The translations under genes and the position numbers were made by a program. Of a stretch of 8,190 nucleotides of DNA, positions 1 to 6,613 are shown piece after piece. Origin of the DNA: Clostridia bacterium. GTDB taxonomy: Bacteria; Bacillota; Clostridia; Monoglobales; Firm-18. The notes under the pieces are model-generated. The model was not told where the DNA came from. It saw nothing but the letters and a program-made list of their open reading frames with translations, and ran no database searches. Within the stretch, counting starts at the first letter, position 1. Each line of letters opens with the position of its first letter. The DNA lies in assembly GCA_017408205.1 (NCBI GenBank), contig JAFQVC010000178.1, positions 1 through 8,190 of the forward strand. Reading direction: 5' to 3'.

Positions 1-90
1 CAAGAAATTTATATTGAATATACTAAACCAAATATTGAGTATGCTTTGACATCTGGTTATACTGTTGTTTTTGAAAAAATTGAAAATTGA
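1..90 (+). CDS. 3' end of an unrecognised coding frame (partial)
   Basis: Frame 1 is open from the window edge to a TGA at 88-90, giving 29 residues that end in VVFEKIEN. The segment is AT-rich and I recognise no family or motif. The only support is the open frame and its plausible residue mix, so it could equally be non-coding sequence that happens to lack a stop. No T-rich hairpin terminator lies directly after it. Confidence 0.35.
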   Translation, partial: QEIYIEYTKPNIEYALTSGYTVVFEKIEN

Positions 91-138
91 CAACACTTTT
101 TGACAACACATTTGCGGTTGAATGGGTGGAATGGGTAG
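87..138. repeat. Two short direct repeats after the first frame
   Basis: The 10-mer TTGACAACAC occurs at 87-96 and again at 100-109, the first copy spanning the TGA stop. A 9-bp near-tandem pair follows: AATGGGTGG at 121-129 and AATGGGTAG at 130-138. A small stem, GTGCTG/CAGCAC with an AAA loop (146-160), lies just beyond. I see no gene here and know no function for these repeats. TTGACA resembles a -35 box, but no matching -10 was found. Confidence 0.4.
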
Positions 139-202
139 AAAATTCGTGCTGAAACAGCACAAAAATGCACCATTTAGACCTAAATTCACGGTCAAAACAA
201 AA

Positions 203-285
203 GTGATGTTAGAGTGGGAGTGATTTGACTCCGTCAAATCAACTATGATTATTTCGCAAAAAATAATCATATCATAACATTTCAC
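203..285. repeat. Compact palindrome-rich element, MITE/REP-like
   Basis: An imperfect inverted pair, GTGATGTTA (203-211) and TAACATTTCAC (275-285), brackets two perfect stems. The first is TGATTTGAC / GTCAAATCA (221-229 with 233-241, 3-nt loop). The second is ATGATTATTT / AAATAATCAT (245-254 with 261-270, 6-nt loop). Consecutive palindromes inside short terminal inverted repeats, with no coding capacity, resemble the small non-autonomous intergenic repeats I recall from gut Clostridia genomes. The structure is visible in the sequence; the mobile-element interpretation is inference. No target-site duplication could be assigned. Confidence 0.5.
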
Positions 286-286
286 G

Positions 287-322
287 TTAAAAACGGCTTG
301 AAACACAAGTTTCAAGCCGTTT
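287..322 (-). terminator. Intrinsic terminator of the creatininase-family gene
   Basis: A perfect 14-bp stem (291-304 with 309-322, loop ACAA) lies 16 bp beyond the minus-strand stop codon. Read on the minus strand it ends in GCCGTTTTT, the U-tract expected of a Rho-independent terminator. On the plus strand the stem is followed only by TTTAGTATTTT, so it probably works mainly for the minus-strand gene. Confidence 0.85.
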
Positions 323-337
323 AGTATTTTATGCTGT

Positions 338-1075
338 TTATACGATAGTTTTTCTAAGCCACTCAAGAGTGCAGTTTACCATATGTTTACCTGTTTCTTC
401 ACTTGCTTCTTTAGCACTTTCGGCAAACCATTCGGTGTTACGTTCACAACGGCTTAAATCTACCAACTCGGGATATGTTCCCATCATAAGACTTGTTTCC
501 CATTTTCCTGCATGGTCAAAGCCACCGCACTTAATTTGTGCATCTGCACCGATTAGTGGGATAACCTTTATGTATGAGAACGGATCATCTTCGCTGCCCA
601 TATCTTCGTAATATGAAGCATAGGCGTCGCTGCCCCACCAACCTTTTCCAAGTTTTTCTTCCATATATTCCATAGTTACCTTTTTAGCGGCTTTATGACA
701 GGCAATTGTCATAGGCATAAGACCTGCGCCCTCTGTCTGATGGTGAGCCACAAGGTAAATATTCTTATGACCTGCATTAATCATAGATTTCAGTATGCAG
801 TACAGATAGTCTGCATAAGCATCTTCGTCAACGTGGAAGTGGCTGGGTTTGGGAGCACATACTGCGTATGATGCCACACCGTACCAGATAGGGGGACAAA
901 CAACAATTTCCTTTTCTTTTTCCAGTTCTCTTAAGCAACCGGTAATAACTAAAGTGTCTGTTCCGCAAGAAGCATGACGGGCATGATACTCCAAAGTACC
1001 GATTGGGATTATAAAGGGGACTTTTCTATCCACCGCGTCCTGAATTTCATCATATAACATTTCAAGCATTTGCAT
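338..1075 (-). CDS. Creatininase-family amidohydrolase (metal-dependent)
   Basis: The 245-aa product matches the creatinine amidohydrolase family (PF02633) in length and motif order. These are cytoplasmic metal-dependent hydrolases that open cyclic or linear C-N amide bonds. Near the N-terminus, IGTLEYHARH (25-34) and GTDT (38-41) supply the expected metal ligands E29, H31 and D40. A DHAGKWETSLMM block (187-198) matches the family's HAGxxETS signature, with H188 at the catalytic-His position. The usual NGHGGN loop is instead VAHHQTEGAG (109-118), which keeps one His but lacks the Gly-Gly-Asn; this is a divergent subgroup, so substrate cannot be assigned. No signal peptide is visible. The start is fixed by AGGAGG (minus strand, 1084-1089) 8 nt before ATG. 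The gene stands alone, with its own promoter and terminator, divergent from the phosphate transporter. Confidence 0.85.
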   Translation of the reverse strand: MQMLEMLYDEIQDAVDRKVPFIIPIGTLEYHARHASCGTDTLVITGCLRELEKEKEIVVCPPIWYGVASYAVCAPKPSHFHVDEDAYADYLYCILKSMINAGHKNIYLVAHHQTEGAGLMPMTIACHKAAKKVTMEYMEEKLGKGWWGSDAYASYYEDMGSEDDPFSYIKVIPLIGADAQIKCGGFDHAGKWETSLMMGTYPELVDLSRCERNTEWFAESAKEASEETGKHMVNCTLEWLRKTIV

Positions 1076-1111
1076 TGTATTTTCCTCCTGTACCTATTAA
1101 TTGATAAAAAC

Positions 1112-1140
1112 ATTATATGCCAAACTTACACAAAAGTCAA
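1112..1140 (-). promoter_or_regulatory. Sigma-A promoter of the creatininase-family gene
   Basis: On the minus strand, TTGACT (1140-1135) is followed after exactly 17 bp by a perfect TATAAT (1117-1112). The predicted transcription start is near 1105, giving a leader of about 30 nt that carries the AGGAGG ribosome site. No extra operator palindrome is obvious. Confidence 0.85.
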
Positions 1141-1174
1141 GAAGCCGTTTTTGTGTTTAAAATAAATATTGTTA

Positions 1175-1203
1175 TTGACAAAACTAATTAGTGCAGTTAA
1201 AAT
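1175..1203 (+). promoter_or_regulatory. Sigma-A promoter of the Na/Pi cotransporter gene
   Basis: TTGACA (1175-1180), a 17-bp spacer and TAAAAT (1198-1203) form a near-consensus promoter. Transcription would start near 1210, giving a leader of about 75 nt. The leader holds a small bulged hairpin (1211-1227, GTGGGGTT pairing with AACCAC). A TATAAT at 1253-1258 has no -35 partner. The -35 lies 35 bp from that of the divergent creatininase promoter. Confidence 0.8.
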
Positions 1204-1275
1204 TAAACTGGTGGGGTTTGGAACCACGAAAAAAGTAAATAATAAAAACAGTTATAATAGCACATTTGGAGATTT

Positions 1276-1280
1276 GGAGG
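1276..1280 (+). promoter_or_regulatory. Ribosome binding site that sets the Na/Pi start
   Basis: GGAGG sits 5 nt before ATG 1286. The in-frame upstream TTG at 1169 has no ribosome site and lies upstream of the promoter, so translation is taken to start at 1286. Confidence 0.85.
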
Positions 1281-1285
1281 TAAAT

Positions 1286-3043
1286 ATGGATATTTTTGCT
1301 GTTTTAAGTTTAATTGGTGGTCTTGTTTTGTTCCTTTACGGAATGGACCTTATGGGTGACAGTTTGAAGAAACTGGCAGGAGGAAAACTGGAATCTGTTC
1401 TTGCGAAACTTACGTCAAGCAGATGGAAAGGACTTCTTCTTGGGTTTGTTGTGACGGCGGTTATACAGTCGTCGTCGGCTACAACTGTTATGCTTGTTGG
1501 TTTTGTTAACTCGGGCATTATGAATCTTGGACAGACCATAAGTGTAATAATGGGTGCCAATATCGGTACAACAGTTACTTCATGGCTTTTAAGTACCAAT
1601 GACATCAGCGGTACCGCCCTTGTACTTAAACTGTTAAAGCCCGATTCTTTTACTCCTGTTCTTGCAGCAATCGGTCTTATTATGAATATGACTGCGAAAG
1701 ATGACAGGAAAAGAAACACATCTACCATTCTTATTGGCTTTGCTATACTTATGTTTGGTATGGATATGATGAGCGGTGCTGTAGCAGGGCTTAGAGATAA
1801 TCCGACATTTACTTCTTTGCTTACAACTTTTTCAAATCCCGTTATCGGTATTGTGGTGGGTACTTTGTTTACTGCAATTATTCAGTCATCATCAGCATCT
1901 GTTGGTGTTTTACAGGCACTTTCAATGTCCTGCCTGATTCCGTATTCAACAGCAATCCCCGTAATACTTGGACAAAACATCGGAACAACTATTACCCCTA
2001 TTATTTCTGCGGTAAGCGGTAACACGGAATCAAAACGCGTTGCATTGTCCTGCCTGTATATCAAAATGATTGGTGTAATTATTGTTGCAGGTATATTCTA
2101 CTTGCTCAACTCATTTTTGAAATTTGATTTTATGGCTTCGTATGTAGGACCTACAACCATTGCGGTAGTTCATACTTTATTTAATATAATTTCAACAGTT
2201 ATTCTTATTCCTTTCTGTTCTTTCTTTGAAAAACTTGCAATCAGGACAGTCAGAAGCAGAAAAGAGGAAAAAGAACGAGACATATTTGCTACACTTGATG
2301 AACGTTTCCTTGAGATGCCATCTTTTGCGGTTGAAAAGTGTAAAGACCTTGTAAATGATATGGCGAACATTTCATTTGATGCCTTTAAAAAGGCAACAAT
2401 GCTTATGAACAACTATGACGGTGCTGTGTTCAAGGAAGTAGAAGACCTTGAAACAATGATAGACAAGTATGAGGACAAGACAAGTTCATATCTTGTTAAA
2501 ATTGCAGGTACAAATATGTCTTTGAAAGACAGTAAAATCGTGACAGAACTGCTTCATTGTATAGGTGATATTGAAAGAATTTCCGACCATGCGCTTAATA
2601 TTGCGGAGGCGGCTAAAGAAATACATGACAAGGGCATTACTTTCTCTGAAAAGGCAATGGCTGACCTTAAAGTCATTACTGCAGCAGTTGATGAAATACT
2701 TGCGCTTTCAATAGAGGCACTTGTTAACGAAGACCTTGAAAAAGCGGCTTTTGTAGAGCCACTTGAACAGGTTATAGATAAACTTAAAAGAGTTATTAAA
2801 AACGGTCATATTTCCCGCCTGCGTCAGGGCGACTGCACAATGGAACTTGGATTCATTCTTTCAGATTTGCTTACCAACTACGAAAGAATTTCAGACCATT
2901 GCTCCAATATTGCGGTATGCTTCATAGAAATTGCCAACGATTCATTTGAAACCCACGAATACCTTAAACAGGTTAAATCGGGTGGTGCAAACTTTGATGA
3001 AATGTTTGAGGCATATAATCAGAAATATAATATTGCAAATTAA
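1286..3043 (+). CDS. Na+/phosphate cotransporter with C-terminal PhoU-like domain
   Basis: The 585-aa product is a member of the bacterial Na/Pi-cotransporter II family (NptA/YjbB type; PF02690 repeats plus a PhoU-like domain). It is expected to move inorganic phosphate across the membrane coupled to Na+. The N-terminal half is hydrophobic and contains the family's inverted repeat: QSSSAT at 61-66 with GANIGTT downstream, and QSSSAS at 200-205 with GQNIGTT downstream. The QSSS motifs line the substrate site in the SLC34 relatives. From about residue 332 the protein becomes soluble and helical, with two PhoU-type signatures, ERISDHALNIAE (430-441) and ERISDHCSNIA (533-543), likely a cytoplasmic regulatory or metal-binding domain. 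The start is fixed by GGAGG 5 nt upstream. The unit is single-gene, with its own promoter and terminator. The family call is firm; transport direction (uptake or efflux) is not determined by sequence. Confidence 0.93.
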   Translation: MDIFAVLSLIGGLVLFLYGMDLMGDSLKKLAGGKLESVLAKLTSSRWKGLLLGFVVTAVIQSSSATTVMLVGFVNSGIMNLGQTISVIMGANIGTTVTSWLLSTNDISGTALVLKLLKPDSFTPVLAAIGLIMNMTAKDDRKRNTSTILIGFAILMFGMDMMSGAVAGLRDNPTFTSLLTTFSNPVIGIVVGTLFTAIIQSSSASVGVLQALSMSCLIPYSTAIPVILGQNIGTTITPIISAVSGNTESKRVALSCLYIKMIGVIIVAGIFYLLNSFLKFDFMASYVGPTTIAVVHTLFNIISTVILIPFCSFFEKLAIRTVRSRKEEKERDIFATLDERFLEMPSFAVEKCKDLVNDMANISFDAFKKATMLMNNYDGAVFKEVEDLETMIDKYEDKTSSYLVKIAGTNMSLKDSKIVTELLHCIGDIERISDHALNIAEAAKEIHDKGITFSEKAMADLKVITAAVDEILALSIEALVNEDLEKAAFVEPLEQVIDKLKRVIKNGHISRLRQGDCTMELGFILSDLLTNYERISDHCSNIAVCFIEIANDSFETHEYLKQVKSGGANFDEMFEAYNQKYNIAN

Positions 3044-3044
3044 C

Positions 3045-3083
3045 AAAAAAACAGCCCATTATTCAATAATGGGCTGTTTTTTT
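3045..3083 (+). terminator. Intrinsic terminator after the Na/Pi cotransporter
   Basis: Seven A residues, then CAGCCCATTATT and its exact complement AATAATGGGCTG around a single central C, then seven T residues. The element starts two bases after the TAA stop. It is symmetrical enough to work on both strands, but no minus-strand gene ends here. Confidence 0.93.
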
Positions 3084-3104
3084 ATGATGGAAGCAATGAA
3101 TTGC

Positions 3105-3133
3105 TTTACTTATTATTTTAACTATGATATACT
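3105..3133 (+). promoter_or_regulatory. Probable promoter of the secreted stalk-domain gene
   Basis: TTTACT (3105-3110), 17 bp, then TATACT (3128-3133) match sigma-A hexamers at 4/6 and 5/6 positions. A start near 3140 would leave a leader of under 20 nt carrying GGAGG. An alternative pairing is TTGCTT (3101) with TATGAT (3123) at 16 bp. The strong terminator upstream means the gene needs its own promoter. Confidence 0.6.
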
Positions 3134-3156
3134 GTATAGTAAAAGGAGGGAAATTT

Positions 3157-4632
3157 ATGAAAAGAATAATTTCGATGTTATTGGTGTGTTTTATGTTGCT
3201 TCCTGCTGTTTGTGTTTCCGCAGCAAGTACACCGTCACTTGACTTTTTAAAGAACAGTGCTTCCATTCGCAGTGTGGAGGAAACAGGCACAGTAAGTTTT
3301 AAACTGAATGAGCCCTTCGGTCTTCTGGAATTACTTGCAAAGGAAGAGTTTGCACAGGAAGTGTCTAACTATGTAGATATTGTTGCACTTTTTGAAAGTT
3401 TGTTTGATTCAACCATACAGGTAAGCGCAAAGACGGAACTGTCCGATGACGGAATGAAGGGTTTAACAGAAGCACACATCAAATCTAATATAGTACTAAA
3501 GGCAAATGATAATCTGGAAGGCGATGTTAAAACAAACTATTCAGTGTGGATGGATTATGATTTTTCCAATGAAGAAAAGCCTTATTTTGATATGATAATG
3601 GCACAACCTTTTGCGGCAAAATACATAACTTTTAACAGCGATTTACTTTCGCAAGAGGGTGTAGATATAGCCGCGCTTATTGCGGAATTATACAAAACGG
3701 CATTAGATAAAGATAATATTGCAAAACTTAATGACGATGCCATAGAATCTGTTAAAAAGAATGCTACAGTTACAGGTAATTCAAGAAGAGTAAAAATAGT
3801 GTTTGACGATATCGGTCTAAAAATGTACATAGCAGATGTAATGATTTCTGCTTTGAACCAGGCTGATGCAAGTTTGTTGGAAAGCATCGACTTAGATGAA
3901 ATCAAACAGGCGTTGGCAACTGTACCTGTATTTGGTAACGAAGCAATGGTTATGGAATGCACATTAGACACAAAAGGCAGAATAGAAAAAGAAAAAGCCA
4001 TCTTAAATGTGGATTTCAATATTTATGATTTAATGACAGCCCTGGGAGAACAGCCTGATGAAGAAAGCGGACTTACAAGAGAGAACTGCAAACTCAATTT
4101 TACAGCAGAGGCACAGTCGGAATATAATTACAACTTTGTAAAAGTAGAAAAACCTGTTCTTACTGAAGAAAACAGTATAGATATTTTAAAGTACGGCGAC
4201 CCGAACTATTATGATGAGCCGGAAGATAATTATGTGGAGCCTGAAACATATTACTCACCCTGGGTATATGCAGATATTGACAACAACTGTTTTGCAGGAA
4301 ACGATGCAAAATACGTTAAATTAAGAAGTTTCTTTGAGGGTATCGGTTATTCGGTGTCTTATGACAACGGAACAATAAAAGTAGAAACAGACAGTGCGGA
4401 CGCAAAACACAAGACACTATCATTTGTTGTTAATTCGGATACTGTTAATGCAGAAAACAACAATGTAAAAATGGTTGCACCCGTATTTGAAAAAGACGGC
4501 GCATCATACATTTCTGTTGCTGACTGTGAAAAGCTTACTTATCTGAAAAAAGAATCTTTGTATTACCATTATGAGTCCGAGTACGGTTACCTTGAATTTT
4601 ACGATTACAGTTACTTTAACGAAGAGTGGTAA
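3157..4632 (+). CDS. Secreted protein of unknown function with stalk-like C-terminal domain
   Basis: The 491-aa product starts with a clear Sec signal peptide: MKRII, a hydrophobic core, and cleavage around VSAA/S (20-24). Residues from about 25 to 345 alternate polar beta-like stretches and short helices; I recognise no family there. A Tyr/Pro/Glu-rich linker follows (346-369, with YYDEPEDNY). The last 120 residues resemble a degenerate pair of copper-amine-oxidase N-terminal-like 'stalk' modules (PF07833 type): VKLRSFFEGIGYSVSYDNG aligns with the usual VPLRxxxEalGaxVxWdn pattern. The extreme C-terminus is rich in Tyr. There is no lipobox and no LPXTG anchor, so it is likely released or held non-covalently at the surface. 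The start is chosen at 3157 because GGAGG ends 7 nt upstream; the in-frame ATG at 3124 lies inside the promoter. Confidence 0.7.
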   Translation: MKRIISMLLVCFMLLPAVCVSAASTPSLDFLKNSASIRSVEETGTVSFKLNEPFGLLELLAKEEFAQEVSNYVDIVALFESLFDSTIQVSAKTELSDDGMKGLTEAHIKSNIVLKANDNLEGDVKTNYSVWMDYDFSNEEKPYFDMIMAQPFAAKYITFNSDLLSQEGVDIAALIAELYKTALDKDNIAKLNDDAIESVKKNATVTGNSRRVKIVFDDIGLKMYIADVMISALNQADASLLESIDLDEIKQALATVPVFGNEAMVMECTLDTKGRIEKEKAILNVDFNIYDLMTALGEQPDEESGLTRENCKLNFTAEAQSEYNYNFVKVEKPVLTEENSIDILKYGDPNYYDEPEDNYVEPETYYSPWVYADIDNNCFAGNDAKYVKLRSFFEGIGYSVSYDNGTIKVETDSADAKHKTLSFVVNSDTVNAENNNVKMVAPVFEKDGASYISVADCEKLTYLKKESLYYHYESEYGYLEFYDYSYFNEEW

Positions 4633-4636
4633 TATA

Positions 4637-4671
4637 ACATAAAAACCGGGTGTCCCGGTTTTTATGTTTTT
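4637..4671 (+). terminator. Hairpin terminator between the stalk gene and the TRIC gene
   Basis: A perfect 14-bp stem (4637-4650 with 4654-4667, loop TGT) contains the GC core ACCGGG/CCCGGT and is followed by more T residues. It ends only about 16 bp before the next ATG, leaving no room for a promoter in between. It therefore either terminates the upstream unit partially or lets the TRIC gene be read through. Confidence 0.8.
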
Positions 4672-4686
4672 GAAAAGAGGAGTTAA

Positions 4687-5358
4687 ATGGCAGAAATAAT
4701 TAAAATTATGGAAATAATCGGAACCGTTGCATTCGCCCTTTCGGGGGCGTTAGTGTCAATCAGTTCGGGGCTTGATGTATTTGGTGTCATATTTTTAGCG
4801 TGTATTACCGCTTTTGGAGGAGGAATACTAAGAGACGTATTCTTAGGAATAAATCCACCTGCGATTTTTTGCAACTTTTCAATTGTTGCTCTTGCAATAG
4901 TAGTAGCTGTTTTTGCCTTTGTTATTGCATATATACATAAAGAAAAATTCAATACTTTTAAGGTAAAGATTGAAGCCGTCAACAATATTTTTGATGCCAT
5001 AGGTCTTGCCGCTTTTGTTGTAATTGGCTGTGAAACGGCTTGTTCATACGGTTATTTAAGCAACGGCTTCTTTGTTGTTTTTTCCGGTATGATAACGGGT
5101 GTGGGCGGAGGTATGCTAAGAGATGTACTGATAGACACAACTCCGTACATTTTTAAAAAACATATTTACGCTGTGGCGGCAATCATCGGGGGGATTTTAT
5201 ATTTTATTTTAAGAAGTTATACAAAAAACGTACAGTTGGCATCTCTTTTATCTGTGATACTTGTGTTTGTAATACGAATGTTGGCAACAAAGTATCGGTG
5301 GAGTCTGCCGAAAGTGCAAATCAGCAGGACAGGTGATTTAAATGAGATAACAAAATAA
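4687..5358 (+). CDS. TRIC/UPF0126 family membrane protein
   Basis: The 223-aa product is a hydrophobic protein with about seven membrane segments. It contains the two tandem repeats of the UPF0126 family (PF03458; YicG-like, related to trimeric intracellular cation channels). Each repeat carries the diagnostic glycine-rich signature: GGGILRD (44-50) and GGGMLRD (140-146). Bacterial homologues have been described as K+-permeable trimeric channels or as glycine transporters, so the substrate here is open. An AGAGGAG ribosome site directly precedes the ATG (4-nt spacer). The last 17 bases overlap the start of the broken nuclease gene, which suggests translational coupling. No promoter was found between the upstream hairpin and this gene. 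Confidence 0.88.
   Translation: MAEIIKIMEIIGTVAFALSGALVSISSGLDVFGVIFLACITAFGGGILRDVFLGINPPAIFCNFSIVALAIVVAVFAFVIAYIHKEKFNTFKVKIEAVNNIFDAIGLAAFVVIGCETACSYGYLSNGFFVVFSGMITGVGGGMLRDVLIDTTPYIFKKHIYAVAAIIGGILYFILRSYTKNVQLASLLSVILVFVIRMLATKYRWSLPKVQISRTGDLNEITK
5331..5337 (+). promoter_or_regulatory. Ribosome binding site of the broken nuclease gene
   Basis: AGGTGAT, a near-perfect complement of the 16S anti-Shine-Dalgarno sequence, ends 4 nt before ATG 5342, inside the end of the TRIC gene. It identifies ATG 5342 as the original start of the nuclease frame, although that frame hits TAA at codon 3. Confidence 0.7.
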
Positions 5359-6587
5359 AATATTAATTCTTTGTGCAATACTGATTTTTGGTATTTTTAC
5401 CTCGGTGTGCGCGTCCGATTATGAAGCAGACGTTGTAGTAAGTCTTACAATAGACAATCCCATAATGTGTGTTAATGGCGAACAAGCGGAAATAGACGTG
5501 GGAAGAGGCACAAAACCAATAGTAACAAAGGGCAGAACGCTGGTGCCTATAAGAGCAATTATTGAGGCATTTGACGGGACTGTTGGCTGGGACGAAAATA
5601 CCCAGACTGCAACACTTACTGTTAAAGATGACACAGTAAAACTTGTTATTAACAGTAAAACCGCTTATCTTAACGGAGAAAGCAAAACACTTGATGTTGC
5701 ACCTGTTATTATAAACGAAAGAACAATGCTGCCCATAAGATTTGTGGCGGAGAGTTTTAATCTTGGTGTTGCCTGGGAACAGGAAAGTGAAACAGTTTTC
5801 ATTGTAAGAAACGGTTTAGACCAAAAGGAATATAACGAACTTATAAAAGTATTGCCTGTATATAATGGTCAGGCGTACGCAAAAATTAACAACAACGTAC
5901 CATTTTTTAAAGACTACGAAATCATAAACGGCTCTTTTGAATATTACAGCGACCTTGATTCCCTTGGAAGATGTGACGTGGCTTTTGCTTCTGTTTCAAC
6001 TGATATTATGCCTACAGGGGAAAGAGAAAGCATTAGTTCTGTAAACGCCTACAGGGTGGCATAACAAGGATTACGACGTAGTAGATGGCGGATATCTTTA
6101 TAACAGATGTCATTTAATAGGATATCAACTTACTGGGGAAAATGCCAATGAGAGAAATCTCATAACAGGCACAAGATACTTAAACATTAACGGAATGTTG
6201 CCCTTTGAAAATATGATAGACGATTACATAGAACAAACGGGAAATCAGGTTATGTACAGAGTAACTCCCTTGTTTAAAGATAACAACCTTGTAGCAGACG
6301 GTGTGCTTATGGAGGCATATTCTGTTGAAGACAAGGGCGAGGGCATTTCATTTTGTGTTTACTGCTATAATGTCCAGCCCAATATAACAATAGATTATTT
6401 AACTGGCTACAGCAGTTTGTCGGGAGAAGAACAGATTAAAGAAAATAATAATGAAACTGTATATCGTACACCAACAGGCAAAAAATATCATTTTGATACT
6501 TCGTGCGGCGGAAAAAACAGTTTTGAAACAACATTGGAAAAAGCAGTTTCCGATGGTCTGACTCCCTGCTCGAAATGTGCAAAATAA
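5342..6587 (+). pseudogene. Secreted DNA/RNA non-specific endonuclease, broken by a nonsense codon and a frameshift
   Basis: Correcting two lesions gives a protein of about 414 aa. Reading ATG 5342, AGA, then TAA (5348-5350), the same frame continues with a hydrophobic signal-peptide-like stretch ending TSVCAS, so codon 3 is probably a mutated sense codon. Two stalk-type modules follow (about 5460-5815; GRTLVPIRAIIEAF, then ERTMLPIRFVAESF). The nuclease domain (PF13930/EndA-like) begins with VNNxxPFF and LDSLGRCDVAFA. At GGG 6054-6056 an extra base shifts the frame and causes TAA at 6062-6064. In the other frame it resumes exactly as the family continues: RWHNKDYD, NRCHLIGYQLTGENAN (active-site His at 6111-6113), NLITGTRYLN and MLPFENM. 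A C-terminal segment (6456-6584) with HFDTSC and PCSKC looks like a small Cys/His zinc-binding module. Intact relatives are secreted nucleases. The domain calls are firm. Decay is inferred; sequencing error could explain the indel but less easily the TAA. Confidence 0.85.
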
Positions 6588-6613
6588 AAGGCAACTATAT
6601 AGTTGCCTTTTTT
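6586..6613. terminator. Bidirectional terminator between nuclease pseudogene and mntP
   Basis: AAAAGGCAACTAT is followed immediately by its exact complement ATAGTTGCCTTTT, and plus-strand T residues run from 6608 to 6613. It begins inside the nuclease stop codon and ends in the mntP stop codon (6612-6614, minus strand). On the minus strand it ends in CCTTTT. It therefore serves both convergent genes. Confidence 0.9.

Noticed and set aside
146..160. Small GTGCTG/CAGCAC hairpin as a terminator for the first frame
   Set aside because: The stem is 6 bp and followed by A residues, not T, on the plus strand.
1169..1285. TTG start giving a 39-residue N-terminal extension of the Na/Pi cotransporter
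   Set aside because: It lies upstream of the promoter, lacks a ribosome site, and the extension is polar and unlike the family. ATG 1286 has GGAGG 5 nt upstream.
3124..3156. Earlier in-frame ATG for the secreted stalk protein
   Set aside because: It falls inside the promoter -10 region and would hide the signal peptide. ATG 3157 has GGAGG at good spacing.
6050..6064. Programmed ribosomal frameshift in the nuclease gene
   Set aside because: The site is GGGTGG with no slippery heptamer. The gene also has a TAA at codon 3, so mutation is simpler.
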